Source: Telmatactis stephensoni (taxonomy: Eukaryota > Cnidaria > Anthozoa > Actiniaria > Isophelliidae). Taken from it: a stretch of 64,000 bases of DNA. The notes under the pieces are model-generated. The model did not search any database, was not told the origin of the DNA, and saw only the letters and a program-made list of their open reading frames with translations. The translations under genes were made by a program, and so were the position numbers. The DNA is taken from NCBI GenBank assembly GCA_029948255.1, contig JALIZF010001486.1, forward strand, positions 248,001 to 312,000, given 5' to 3'. Shown here in pieces: positions 1-9,518 of this stretch (its first letter is position 1; each line of letters starts with the position of its first letter).

Positions 1-532
1 TCTCCCTGTTCTGGACTTGGGCATCCCAAAGAATTCATATCGTAAACTCTACAAAAAATCATACATACACACAAAAGAACTCGACCGAAAAGATTATAAA
101 GTTTTGAAAACCGCGCGCGAGTTTACCAGTGCATCATGGTAGTATGATACGGGTACTTTGCAAGGTATTAGGAAGGGAGGATAGGGGAGGCAGCATTTTA
201 GCTATTATTTGGATAAATGAGGTGTATAAGATATCATTTTTCTGTAGCTGTAACCTTTTGCTTACTCTTTTATTACACTAAATTAGTTAAAAAAGTTATC
301 ATATATTGACTTTTTGTGGCATTTGTAATTAAAAACAATTATGTCTATCCCCCCACCCCTACCCCCAAAGTAGTCTTGTATCTAAAAAAAATTGCCTGAT
401 CAAAACACGCGTGATGTTGGGAGAACCAGGGACACGAGAGAGGGGTATTTTTTAAAGCTTCTTCTCACGAAAATGCTTCAAACAAAATACCCTATGCCAG
501 CAGGGTAGATGTGAGCGTGTTTGATAGACTTG

Positions 533-682
533 ATAGAGTAGATTTCGTATGACTGTGAAAACGGCACGGCACGGTCGCGGCACGGTTACGGCAGGAATTG
601 CGAATGTTTTTATAGACATCAATTGCAAGGCAAGCTGACATGGCAACGATACGACGCGGTCCGTTTCACACTCGTATGAAAA
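533..682. mobile_element. MITE-like foldback element, family 1
   Basis: About 150 bp bounded by an inverted terminal repeat reading AGATTTCGTATGACTGTGAA at the left and ending with the imperfect complement near 665-680. The interior is rich in CACGGTCACGG-like motifs. Related copies lie at 47223-47346, 51083-51285 and 55793-55942, with a decayed one at 18872-19036. No coding capacity, so a non-autonomous element. It sits inside the SelW upstream region and interrupts sequence that is continuous in the partial copy near 7.1 kb. Confidence 0.75.
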
Positions 683-689
683 TCAAACA

Positions 690-785
690 CGGTTTTTGGC
701 CAATCAGAGCGCGCGTATTATCCAATTATTTTATACACCTCGTCAAGCACGGTTTTTGGCCAATCAGAGCGCGCGTTATATAATG
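690..785 (+). promoter_or_regulatory. Putative SelW promoter: duplicated CCAAT box plus TATA-like motif
   Basis: The block GGTTTTTGGCCAATCAGAGC occurs twice, with CCAAT boxes at about 700 and 760. The second copy runs straight into GCGCGTTATATAAT, a TATA-like motif about 150 bp before the SelW ATG at 931. The same CCAAT/TATA block precedes the exon-1 duplicate at about 7163-7183. Promoter function is inferred from position. The CCAATCAGAGCGCGCG string also occurs inside a foldback element at 60075, so it may be repeat-derived. Confidence 0.5.
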
Positions 786-930
786 GTTATTTTTAACGAC
801 AATATAAACCGCCGAATAACATACACGAGGTTCAATAATCAGTTGCATAACTGCTGAGTCACGTAGGGGTGAAAAGGGTCTTGTTGTAAAAATTAGCCGG
901 CTTTATCAACTTTATCGTTGTATTTCTACA

Positions 931-3900
931 ATGGCAGGCAAAGTGAAAGTACATGTGATATACTGGTAAGTAGTTCTGAGCAGAAATTGGACAACAGAGA
1001 GTTGGAAATCCAGAGAACAATTACAACAGTTTTACAAAGCTTAACAAACCCTTCCCAAAATATTTCCACTATCTGCATGGTTTAATTACTTTTAGTGTTC
1101 AGCATTTTGGCCATGCTGGGCAACTGTTTTTTGAAAAACTACGATCGCTATTTATGTTACTAAGATATAAGCTCACAAAAACAAGTAAAAATTCAACTTT
1201 TTGAAGAATCGAATTCATCATGAATATTTTGCTTGTGAAGCGTAAAATCGCAACTGAATTTCTATTCTGTTAACTTGCACACATACTGTGTTGTTTTAGT
1301 AAATAGGCGTAGAAATTTGTAGAATAATTATTGCTTTGAAAATCTTTACAAAATACTTGAAAAAAGTGCGAATATTAAGGACCGCTAATTATATCTCCGG
1401 GTATGAATAATTATATCCCCGGGTATGAATGAAACCCGCTTGACATGAATTATGCACTCTAGTTGGAGAGTAAATAAATTATGCACTCTGGTTGGAGAGT
1501 AAATAAATTATGCACTCTGGTTGGAGAGTAAATAAATTATGCACTTTGGTTGGAGAGTAAATAAATTATGCACTTTGGTTGGTTGCACAGTTGATCGATC
1601 AACTATGGTTGGAGGGGGAATTTTTTAGGTTAGCTAGGTCACAGGGAGCCCGGCTTGGTGAAAAACGATCACCTAGCAGACAATAATCTGTTTTAAAATG
1701 CCATTGCAACATAATCATAACTCAATCCACCCATATTCCAGACAACTCCAGCCTGTACGTAATACATGTACGTAATTAAGGTGTTTACCAGTAGTATTTT
1801 GGTGATTGATTTTGACAAAACTTCCAATTTTATTTTTGAAAATAAATAAACTTACATTTGTCTGATCAAAATGATTTTCACACAAGATACTAAGGAGGGA
1901 TTGAAGATTTGATTGATGCCAATTTTTTTTCCATGACACGTTGCTATGGCAACGAAAAACAAAGATCATTGAATTTAGTTTTCCTAAAATATCTCCCGTT
2001 TTCGATGAGCTCTAGAAAAATAGCTATATCTAGGTGTTAAACTTCACTTTCTTGCACAATTAACCAACTCAAAATCAGAAAGTTTTATCAGAGGGATTGA
2101 ATAAATCACAAAAGACTTATCAAAACTATTAAATTTGATGACTCAAAATTAAAGAACGAGAAAAAAATTCCAACTTGAAAATTGGAAGTTTTGTCAAAAT
2201 CGATCACCAAAATACTACTGGTAAACACCTTAAATACCCAAAATAACTAATGGCTAAAATGTAATGCATGAGTTAGTAGTAGTAAGGGGGCATGTAGCAC
2301 TGTTGGGTTACATACAGGCTGGTGTTATATGACGTACCAGAAGATTGTCTGGAATATGGGTGGGCATGTATTGAGTAAGGATTATATTGTAATGGCATTA
2401 ACAGATTGTCGTCTGCTACATGATCCTTTTGTTAGCATTAAAGCCACCAAGCTGGGCTTCCTGTGGTGGGATCAGATGCAACACTGAGTCTGAATATATT
2501 TTGCTTTTGCTTCTGCTTCCATATAGCTCACGAAAACCAGGCCGTACCTTTCATATATTTGTTGTATTCATCAAGTCCATGCTTGATTTGAAATCATTGT
2601 TTGTGTGCAATGAAGGGAATTTCAGAAAGGTCATTATATTGCAGACCAAATTATTTATATAGCCCATTTTCCAAAATAAATACCAAAATGCTCAGTATAT
2701 AATCAAATAATCAATATATTTTCTTTATTATTCTTTCAGAGGTGGATGAGGGTACAGGTCCAAGGTATATAACTTCATGTTTTTACAAAAAAAAACTTTT
2801 TACAAAAAAAAAAAAGAAAGAAGAGACAGTTGAATACTGCCAAGGAAGGCTTGAAATCGTTATGTGTGGATACAAGAGAATGAGCACAAAAAAGCACTTT
2901 TTTGTCAAATTCTTGCATCTTCAATGCAAAACAACTCAAAAACTGTTTGGTAGAATTCTTTAATAATTATTTTTTGTCATTTTTTGTATCCGAATCCTTA
3001 TTTTGTCAGCTTTAATATGATATATCACATCAAAATGAGATATTTTGACAATAATGAGATCTGACACATTTTCTATAAAATATGTATACATATTTATGAA
3101 CACCCTTTCCAGCCTCCTTATAAATTTGAACCAATTTGACTGTTTCAAGCTTAACATGGGAAATAATTTGAAATATTAACTGACTTTTGTGATACACAAT
3201 TGGTACTAGTATAGGTCTTACAGATCATTAAATCATTAAATTCTGCACTTTTACAGCGAAATTCATTGCATCGCGACCTCTAACGTCAGCAGTGTTTTTG
3301 TCTTTTATGATCCGTCCATCATTCTTGGGGGCGGTGCTTTCACGAACTCGTTCAGTGATTGGTTGATTTGTAATAAGGGCTCCGCCCCCAAACTGATTGA
3401 CCGATCAGAAAAACCCAAAATCAAACCAAAATTTGTGATTTGTCGGTCGCGATGCAACGATTTTGGCTGTAAGACATGAAGAAACTCGTTTCTAGCCGAT
3501 TAGTTTTTTAGCTGTAAACATGCAACCTCATCAACCAAAATGATATCACAAGAGAGCCAGCTGTCAGATTCATTGTTATTGGTTTAAAATAACAATGGCC
3601 ATTAGCCCAGTGATCCAGCTGCAATTTGGATGAGGATTTTAACTGAAATCCTTTAGTTATTAGGGGTTGGAAATCGTGGTCATAATTATTTTCTTTTTAT
3701 CATTAGTATGAGAACTTAAAAGATGATCTCGTACATGAGTTTGGAGCTGATAGATTAGAAATGGTAAGTTCTGTAGCTAATATAGATAGTAGAACTGAAT
3801 GTCTATTTTCAATTGCAAGTAGAGTGTGTGCCATTCCATAAAACAGCTACTAACTATTTATATTTAGAGTGTGAAAATATTAATTTTAGTTTTCAACTAT

Positions 3901-5058
3901 TTAGTTATCTACAATCAAAGAATTCACTAAGGCATGAACAACATAAAGAAACACAAGACAGCTAAATACGTTGCTATTGTTGTTTGCACTGTTCTGCTCC
4001 ATTGATATCCACAAAATACAAAAAAGTGCAATCAGACAATTGATACATGTTAAGTTTTGCTTCACGGATATATGGCATGCACTCTATAATTATGCAATAA
4101 AATAAAATAAATGTTGTGAGATGATTTCAACTGATAGTGCCATTATAGAGAAACTACCCTATCCCAGACTAAAAAGGGAAAAAATGATCCCCGCGCTACC
4201 CAGACCTATAGGAGCTGAAAAATCATTTTGTAACAGTATCCTGCAGCACATATACCCATATAGCATATCCCCCTGGGCTGTTCAGCTCCTGACTTCATAC
4301 ATAATAGCTAGACAATGAGGTTTAACTGACTCATGGAAGCACTACATGTACCACATAGTTTATAGATATAATGTTAATAGAATCTTTTATTCTTTTGCAG
4401 TCCAGTTATTCAACACCTAATGTAACTGGATATTTAGAAGTGGAAGTGAATGGAACCTTAATCCACTCCAAGAAGGTAATTCTATTAGTGACCTTAGTAA
4501 ATTACAGTGAACTCCCTCAATGCAGATCGACACCCCTAGTTGTAAGTTGGTCATGCACCTCTCTAAGGCAGAAAGATTTTCTGGTTCTGGCCTTTTAAAT
4601 TGCTTCAGATTGACTGTAATGAAACTCCCTCTAAGGTGGACACCTCTCTAAGGCAGACACTTAGAGCTGGTCCCAAACATGTCTGCCCTATAAAAGAGAG
4701 TTCACTTTACTCTTATTTTTATATACAAAATCAATGTTTGAGTACTTAAAGTCTGAACCATACTGCAGATACTGTTTTTTTGCTTACATAAAATCTGCTC
4801 TATGAAGGGTTTACTGTGAAAATGACCTATTTTAAGTGACTTTTTTATGGATGTCCAGAAATTGATTTTTTAGCATAGGAAAGTTAATTGATATCATTTT
4901 ATACCATTTGAAAATATATCATCAAAAAAGTCACTTAGGCCATTTTCACAGGGAACCCTTCATATGTAAATATGTATCATTCATTGCCATTAAAGATCAA
5001 TCTAATATTTATCTTTTAGAATGGTGATGGATATATTGACAGTAAAGCTGAAATATAA
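931..5058 (+). CDS. SELENOW: Selenoprotein W, copy 1, with UxxU motif and a truncated C-terminus
   Basis: Small thioredoxin-fold selenoprotein of the SelW family. Exons: 931-965, 2740-2764, 3707-3763, 4401-4475, 5020-5058, all with GT-AG introns. Exon 1 encodes MAGKVKVHVIY plus TG. Exon 2 starts with A, so the codon at the usual Cys position is TGA (residue 12), then GG, then the canonical Sec TGA at 2747-2749 (residue 15), then GYRSK. Later segments TPNVTGYLEVEVNG, HSKK and NGDGYID are classic SelW. The other possible acceptor (AG at 2740-2741) puts exon 3 out of frame, so the split TGA is forced by the reading frame. Compared with copy 2, one extra base around 5053-5056 creates an early TAA at 5056-5058. 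The next frame would carry the C-terminal helix to a stop at 5090-5092. This frameshift may be real or a sequence error. The predicted product is 76 residues instead of about 88. Confidence 0.85.
1444..1582. repeat. 29-bp tandem repeat in SelW intron 1
   Basis: Five head-to-tail units of about 29 bp, each built around TATGCACTCTGGTTGGAGAG followed by TAAATAAAT. The last two units carry CACTTTGG in place of CACTCTGG. No coding or splice signal is apparent. Confidence 0.9.
1675..2418. mobile_element. Long-inverted-repeat (foldback) element in SelW intron 1
   Basis: About 745 bp. The left end (AGCAGACAATAATCTG, then a segment complementary to CTGGAATATGGGTG) is inverted relative to the right end, which finishes with CAGATTGTCGTCTGCT. 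An inner pair, AAGGTGTTTACCAGTAGTAT at about 1781 and its complement at about 2210-2231, continues the stem. Solo or rearranged ends occur at about 6525-6660, 6858-6945 and 8166-8258. No open frame with recognisable similarity, so probably a non-autonomous DNA transposon. Confidence 0.75.
3248..3472. mobile_element. MITE-like foldback element, family 2
   Basis: About 225 bp with terminal inverted repeats of the type TTTACAGCGAAA..TTGCATCGCGACC. The left end is at 3248 and its complement, GGTCGCGATGCAACG..GCTGTAA, ends near 3472. The centre has GGGGGCGG facing CCGCCCCC. Two further copies lie at 39013-39246 and 46908-47117. Non-coding, within SelW intron 2. Confidence 0.85.
4802..4964. mobile_element. 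Foldback element in SelW intron 4
   Basis: About 160 bp starting ATGAAGGGTTTACTGTGAAA and ending with the near-complement TTTTCACAGGGAACCCTTCAT. An inner pair (AAGTGACTTTTTT / AAAAAAGTCACTT) extends the stem. The preceding stretch (about 4505-4700) holds the CTCTAAGGCAGACACC-type repeat that also appears in the matching intron of copy 2 (about 11935-12115). Confidence 0.75.
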
Positions 5059-5317
5059 CAAGATTAAAAATGCTGTTCAGAAAGCACTTTAATTGATACA
5101 GCTGTCTCTAGAGATGAGGACTGTTTAGACAGGTATTCAAAAGTTCTAAAACTATTTTGCCAGGGTCTTGAAAATTTTGCGCAAGTCTTGAAATTTCCTT
5201 AAGTCCAGAGGTTACATTAATGCTAGTTATAGCAGGCTCCATTAAAAAGACAGGAACTGTATGAAATATGTTGCTAAAAAGTGTGGCATTTGAATACACC
5301 TATTTGCACAAACACTG

Positions 5318-5588
5318 ACCCAGGGGGGGGGGGGTATCAAAAGAGCCATCGCTTATTATCTTGTTCTCAAATGGAAGAAATTTGTCCAACAAAAGCGCGT
5401 CGACCATTCAATTTTATGTTCATCTTCATAATGTTCACTAGCTGGTTACCACTGGTATCTCTTAGGGGTTAAAAATCGTCCAGCCACGCCCTTCTTAAAA
5501 GACTTCCAGTATCTTTTAGGGGTATTTTTTAAAATTTCCTACGAGCATACCCGATCCTTTTACAATGGAGTCCCAGGGTAGTCAGTGA
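5318..5588. repeat. Dispersed repeat with CTTTTAGGGGTAT-type motifs
   Basis: Begins with a poly-G run and ends GGATCGGGTATGC-complement..TACAATGGAGTCCC. Inside are several TATCTCTTAGGGGTTAAAAA and TATCTTTTAGGGGTATTTTT motifs. An inverted relative occupies 20380-20745, and diverged members with CCCTAAAAGGTATGC motifs lie at 17405-17800. It falls within the 3'UTR intron of SelW copy 1. Confidence 0.65.
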
Positions 5589-5711
5589 AAGGATGACTGT
5601 TAAATTTTCTCAGGCTAGGAAGAGATATTTCCTTGCAGTTGAATCCCTTTGGCTTAAGTCAAAGAAAATGTTTTGTTTAATGATAAAGATGATGCTCTTA
5701 ATTCTTTGTAG

Positions 5712-5830
5712 CTTGTGGATGCATAGAACCAGTTGATGTAACATTATGATGGATTTGGTTTAAACACTACAACCAGTGGAACCCTATCTTGATGCTGGTC
5801 ATGTCCTCTGGGGAGTGTCATCCATCCAGG
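5712..5830 (+). promoter_or_regulatory. SECIS-like element in the last 3'UTR exon of SelW copy 1
   Basis: The 3'UTR of copy 1 appears to be spliced: donor at 5133 (GACAG|GTATTC) and acceptor before 5712 (TTCTTTGTAG). The last exon has the SECIS quartet pattern: ATGA at 5746-5749, a stem arm GGATTTGGTT, an apical TAAA at 5761-5764, and TGAT at 5790-5793. Inner pairing TTGGTT/AACCAG and outer pairing GGAT/ATCT form, but the 3' arm carries about nine unpaired bases that copy 2 lacks. The fold is therefore weaker than in copy 2. Confidence 0.6.
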
Positions 5831-5839
5831 CTGTCAAAC

Positions 5840-6800
5840 GGCCTCCTTGTCTTTTCAATAATTGAAAATTGTGAATTATTCTCTGCTGCTCTTAATTTAC
5901 ACAGTTTGTAAAAGTCACTTATCATCACTTTGATCATAATCTTCACTAATTATAAATAACCGATTTTACTTAAGTTACATAACATGCAATATATATATGC
6001 ACATGCCAGTTAATTCTGCATGACCACTTAATTTGCCTACCATCTCCTCAAGAAATGTATTATGTATTTATTTATTTCTTCGTGTACTGAAATGGATATT
6101 TATTCCATTAGCTTCATTCAGTTGTTTCTAACTTGGAGTCTTTTGCTTTTCTATTATGTCAGCTGCATCAAAAATATGTCCAGAAATACATAATAACTGT
6201 GTATCTCTGTGTATCTTACATTTTTCTGTATATTCTGGTAAGGATAAGTATTGCATCCAGGATTGAATTGATTAAATTTGCTCAACTATTTCTTGAGTCA
6301 CTGTTGTTTTGTTTAAGGACCTTATAATTAGAGAAGATGTGTTGAAATTCTCCCTTCTTTAGGTCTATCCATTAGACCATCTCACAGTTATATCTTGCCA
6401 AGAGACCATAATACTAAGAGAGCGAAACTCAGTATTGATATCTGTGCGATGTTCGTGGCGGCTAAGGCTATTTTTAGTAATTTCGCAATCGCGCGCGCAA
6501 GGCTCTTAAACAATGTGAGCACGTACTGGCTGGAGTTGCCTGGAATATGCGTGTATTGAGTTACGATTATGTTGTAATGGCATTTTAAAACAGATTATCG
6601 TTAGCCTGTGTTACACCTGGCGGAATTTTCCGGATGTAACACAGGCTAAAACGTCTGCTACGTCGTGAGGCATGTTGTAAACCACGGACTGGACTGGACT
6701 GGACTGGGTCTGAAAACTCAGTCCGCGTTTTACAAATCAGTCCGCGTTTTTCATAAAACACGGACACGACTCAGTCCGCGTATTCAGTGCTATGTGCCCC
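5840..6800. other. SelW intergenic region, no gene seen
   Basis: AT-rich sequence with no recognisable exon. From about 6525 to 6660 there is a solo end of the 1675-2418 foldback element, ending in a short palindrome around GCCTGTGTTACA / TGTAACACAGGC. After it, about 6690-6780, comes a degenerate CAGTCCGCGTTTT-type short repeat. Confidence 0.5.
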
Positions 6801-6807
6801 CTGTCTG

Positions 6808-8300
6808 CTAACATATGTGCATTATACACTTTAGCCATTTGGTTATTTAATTACGCGTCACGTACAGGCTGGAGTTACCTGGAATATGGGTGTATTGAGT
6901 TACGATTATGTTGTAATGGTATTTTAAAACAGATTATCGTCTTGGTGGTGAAGAGGGAGTACTCATCACAAATCACGGACCATTTTTGTAAAAACCACTG
7001 TCCTTAAATCTCTGAAAATTAATTCAATTAACGCTATGGGCTGTAAAAACCACTGTCCTTTTAATTTTTTGGGTGGCATTTGTAATTGGTGTCAATTATG
7101 TCTATCCCCCACCCTTACCCCCGAAGTAGTCTTGCATAAACTCTCATCGAGCTCGGTTTTTGGCCAATCAGAGCACGCGTTATATAATAGTTATTTCATA
7201 ATTGAGCAAATAAAGGCCCGAAGAACACGAGGTTCAATAATCAGTTGCACGTTCTGCCGAGTAACGTAGAGGTGGAAAAATTAGCGGGCTTTATCAACTT
7301 TATCGTTGTATTTCTACAATGGCAGGCAAAGTTGAAGTACATGTGGCATACTGGTAAGTTAGTTCTGAGCACAAACTGGACAACAGAGAGTTGGAAATCC
7401 AGAGAACAATATCAGTTTTTCAAATCCACCCCGCCCAAAATATCTGTATGGTTCAGTTACTTTTAGTGTTCAGCATTTTTGCCATGCTGGGCAACTGTTT
7501 TTTTTGTAAAACTACGATCGCCATTGATGTTACTAAGATATAAGCTCACCTAGCCAAGCAAAATTCCATCTTGTTGAAGATGAATAAGTTTTCACTTAGG
7601 ATCTTAAATTTTGCTGGTTTCGCAACAACTGAATTTCTGTTTTGTTAAATTGCTGCACACATGCTGTTGTTTTAATTTAGTAGGCAGGTGTAGACATTTT
7701 TAACATAAATTATCAGTACAAACGTTAACGTTTTATCAGGGTGGTGAAGAAGTATTCCTTGATCCGTCAATTCTGCCTAAATTGGGCTCGTGATTCGTGA
7801 AAAGCTTAGAATTCTAGCCCGGGCCGTGATCCGTGAAAGTATCTTTGCCCGTAATTTGCAGTTTTATATTGCCGTGATTCGTGATTATAAACGATTCATG
7901 AAATCCATAGTCGGAAATGTGCGACGCGCAAAAAAAAGATTATGAAAAACAGTGTAATATTCTTCGCTTGTACACTTTCGGCCTTTTAATAAGGACAAAA
8001 TTCATGCAAAAAATCTCGGGAATGAAATACCAGTATTTATTTTTGTAAGAAAAGTGAAAAAAAAAACCCTACTATGATTTGCGAAATAACTTATCATTAT
8101 TCCGTGATCCGTAAAATTGCGAAAAAATGGTCCGTGAGTGATTTGTGATGGGTACCCCCTCTTCAGCACCAAGACGATAATCTGTTTTAAAATACCATTA
8201 CAACATAATCGTAACTCAATACACTCATCTTCCAGGCAACTCCAGCCTGTACGTGACGCGTAATTAAATAACCAAATAACTAACGGATTTATAATGCACA
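6808..8300. mobile_element. Inverted-repeat element enclosing a SelW 5' fragment
   Basis: The segment from about 6808 to 6985 (TTGGTTATTTAATTACGCGT, then a CTGGAGTTACCTGGAATATG block, then TCTTGGTGGTGAAGAGGG and AATCACGGACCATTTTT) is repeated in inverted orientation at about 8105-8300. Between the arms are a SelW upstream and exon-1 copy (about 7060-7700) and a block of CCGTGATCCGTGAAA-like short repeats (about 7740-8130). The arms resemble the ends of the 1675-2418 element. It could be a transposon that picked up a gene fragment, or two insertions flanking a decayed third SelW copy. Confidence 0.6.
7060..7700 (+). pseudogene. Partial SelW duplicate: promoter, exon 1 and start of intron 1
   Basis: Sequence matches the SelW copy 1 region from about 310 to 1350, including the CCAATCAGAGC/TATATAAT promoter block at 7163-7183, the 5'UTR ending TATCGTTGTATTTCTACA, and exon 1 at 7319-7353 (MAGKVEVHVAY plus TG, donor GTAAGT). 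After the donor it follows copy 1 intron 1 for about 350 bp, then stops. No copies of exons 2-5 are found before copy 2 begins at 9519. It cannot make SelW alone, but it keeps a promoter and an intact donor, so it could start a transcript that splices into copy 2. Confidence 0.8.
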
Positions 8301-9518
8301 TGCTAGTAGTAGACATAGTTCTCAAAGTAGCATTTAGGGAGTCGAGCGTGGCTGTCAATCATGAAAATTACTCAGCATATACTCCACCTTATCACTATCC
8401 TTAATTACACCCTTTTGCATTAACATTAGATACTGCTGAGATAATTAATTCCAAGAATATTGATATATATGTAAGTAATTGATTTCTGGGTGTGGCTCCA
8501 CCTCTTAAATTACTCAGGTCATTAACCTCTATCGGTGTGCTAAATTTCATGCTTGTTACACAAATTTGACAATTCTGCACCATTTTCCTGGACTGTGGGG
8601 TGTTCGCGGTTATAATGATCTAGTATCTGCACAGAGAAGTCTCAATAATATTACGACTTTGGGAAGATCCTGGAATTTGAACGGGCGATGGCTACAGGGA
8701 CACGTCCCCCCTTCTCCAAAAAATGCATTAAAGGTTTTAAAATGATTAATACTTTTGCTGCAAAACTGTATGGGGGTTGACAAGCCACCAAATCGTACGC
8801 CCCTGAATCTGTCCCTGTACTAAACAGGGTTAGCTACGATGACACAAATTTGGTCTGATCCACTCAAATGGAAAAGCATACGTGCAGCTGAAAGATGCTT
8901 TTTTTTTGTATTTTTTCAATCAACTTTTTATAAAACGTAGGAAGTCCGAAATGTCCCTCCAGGGCTCGCGTAGTATTAAACCATAAAATTGATATTTAAA
9001 AGTGTTGATATTTTTTCGGGACTTAATTTTGCGCATTGGAAAGCTAGGTTTTGTGTTTTGCGGGAACTAATTTTTGAGCCTGCTTGAGATCGGGATTTAA
9101 TTCTTGCTGGGAATTAGTTTTTGCACCATTCCATGGTGTTACGTACAATTTTTAGTAGTTTGTAATACAATTTAGTGACTGCCGTCATCAGTATTTATGA
9201 AGGTTTTGTTTTAGTTTTAAAGTAATTTATTCTTTTTGTTTTGAAAAGAGACGTTTTACAATAAATGAAATTGAGTATAAAAATCGCAAAAATAGGCAAA
9301 ATTTAGAACTCGCAAAATTAAAGTGCCACACGGTATTTTTGTCAACTTTTTAACCTACCTACCCCACCCCTACCTGAAATCCATATGACGCAGTAAGTTT
9401 AATATGTCCAGACCTGTCCATGATAGGTCTTATCAAGTTGAAGTTGATAATCACTCGAACTTCGAGGAAACGCCATTAAGACATTGACAATCTTAATACG
9501 CGCGCTCATCTTTCCACA
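8300..9518. other. Intergenic region upstream of SelW copy 2
   Basis: AT-rich sequence without recognisable exons. No CCAAT/TATA block like that of copy 1 is visible before the copy 2 ATG. The last 100 bp are moderately GC-rich (AATACGCGCGCTCATC), so the two genes may be driven by different promoters. Confidence 0.4.

Noticed and set aside
2740..2764. Alternative exon 2 acceptor giving TGG (Trp) instead of TGA in SelW copy 1
   Set aside because: Using the AG at 2740-2741 shifts the frame so that exon 3 is read out of frame with an immediate stop; the same holds for copy 2.
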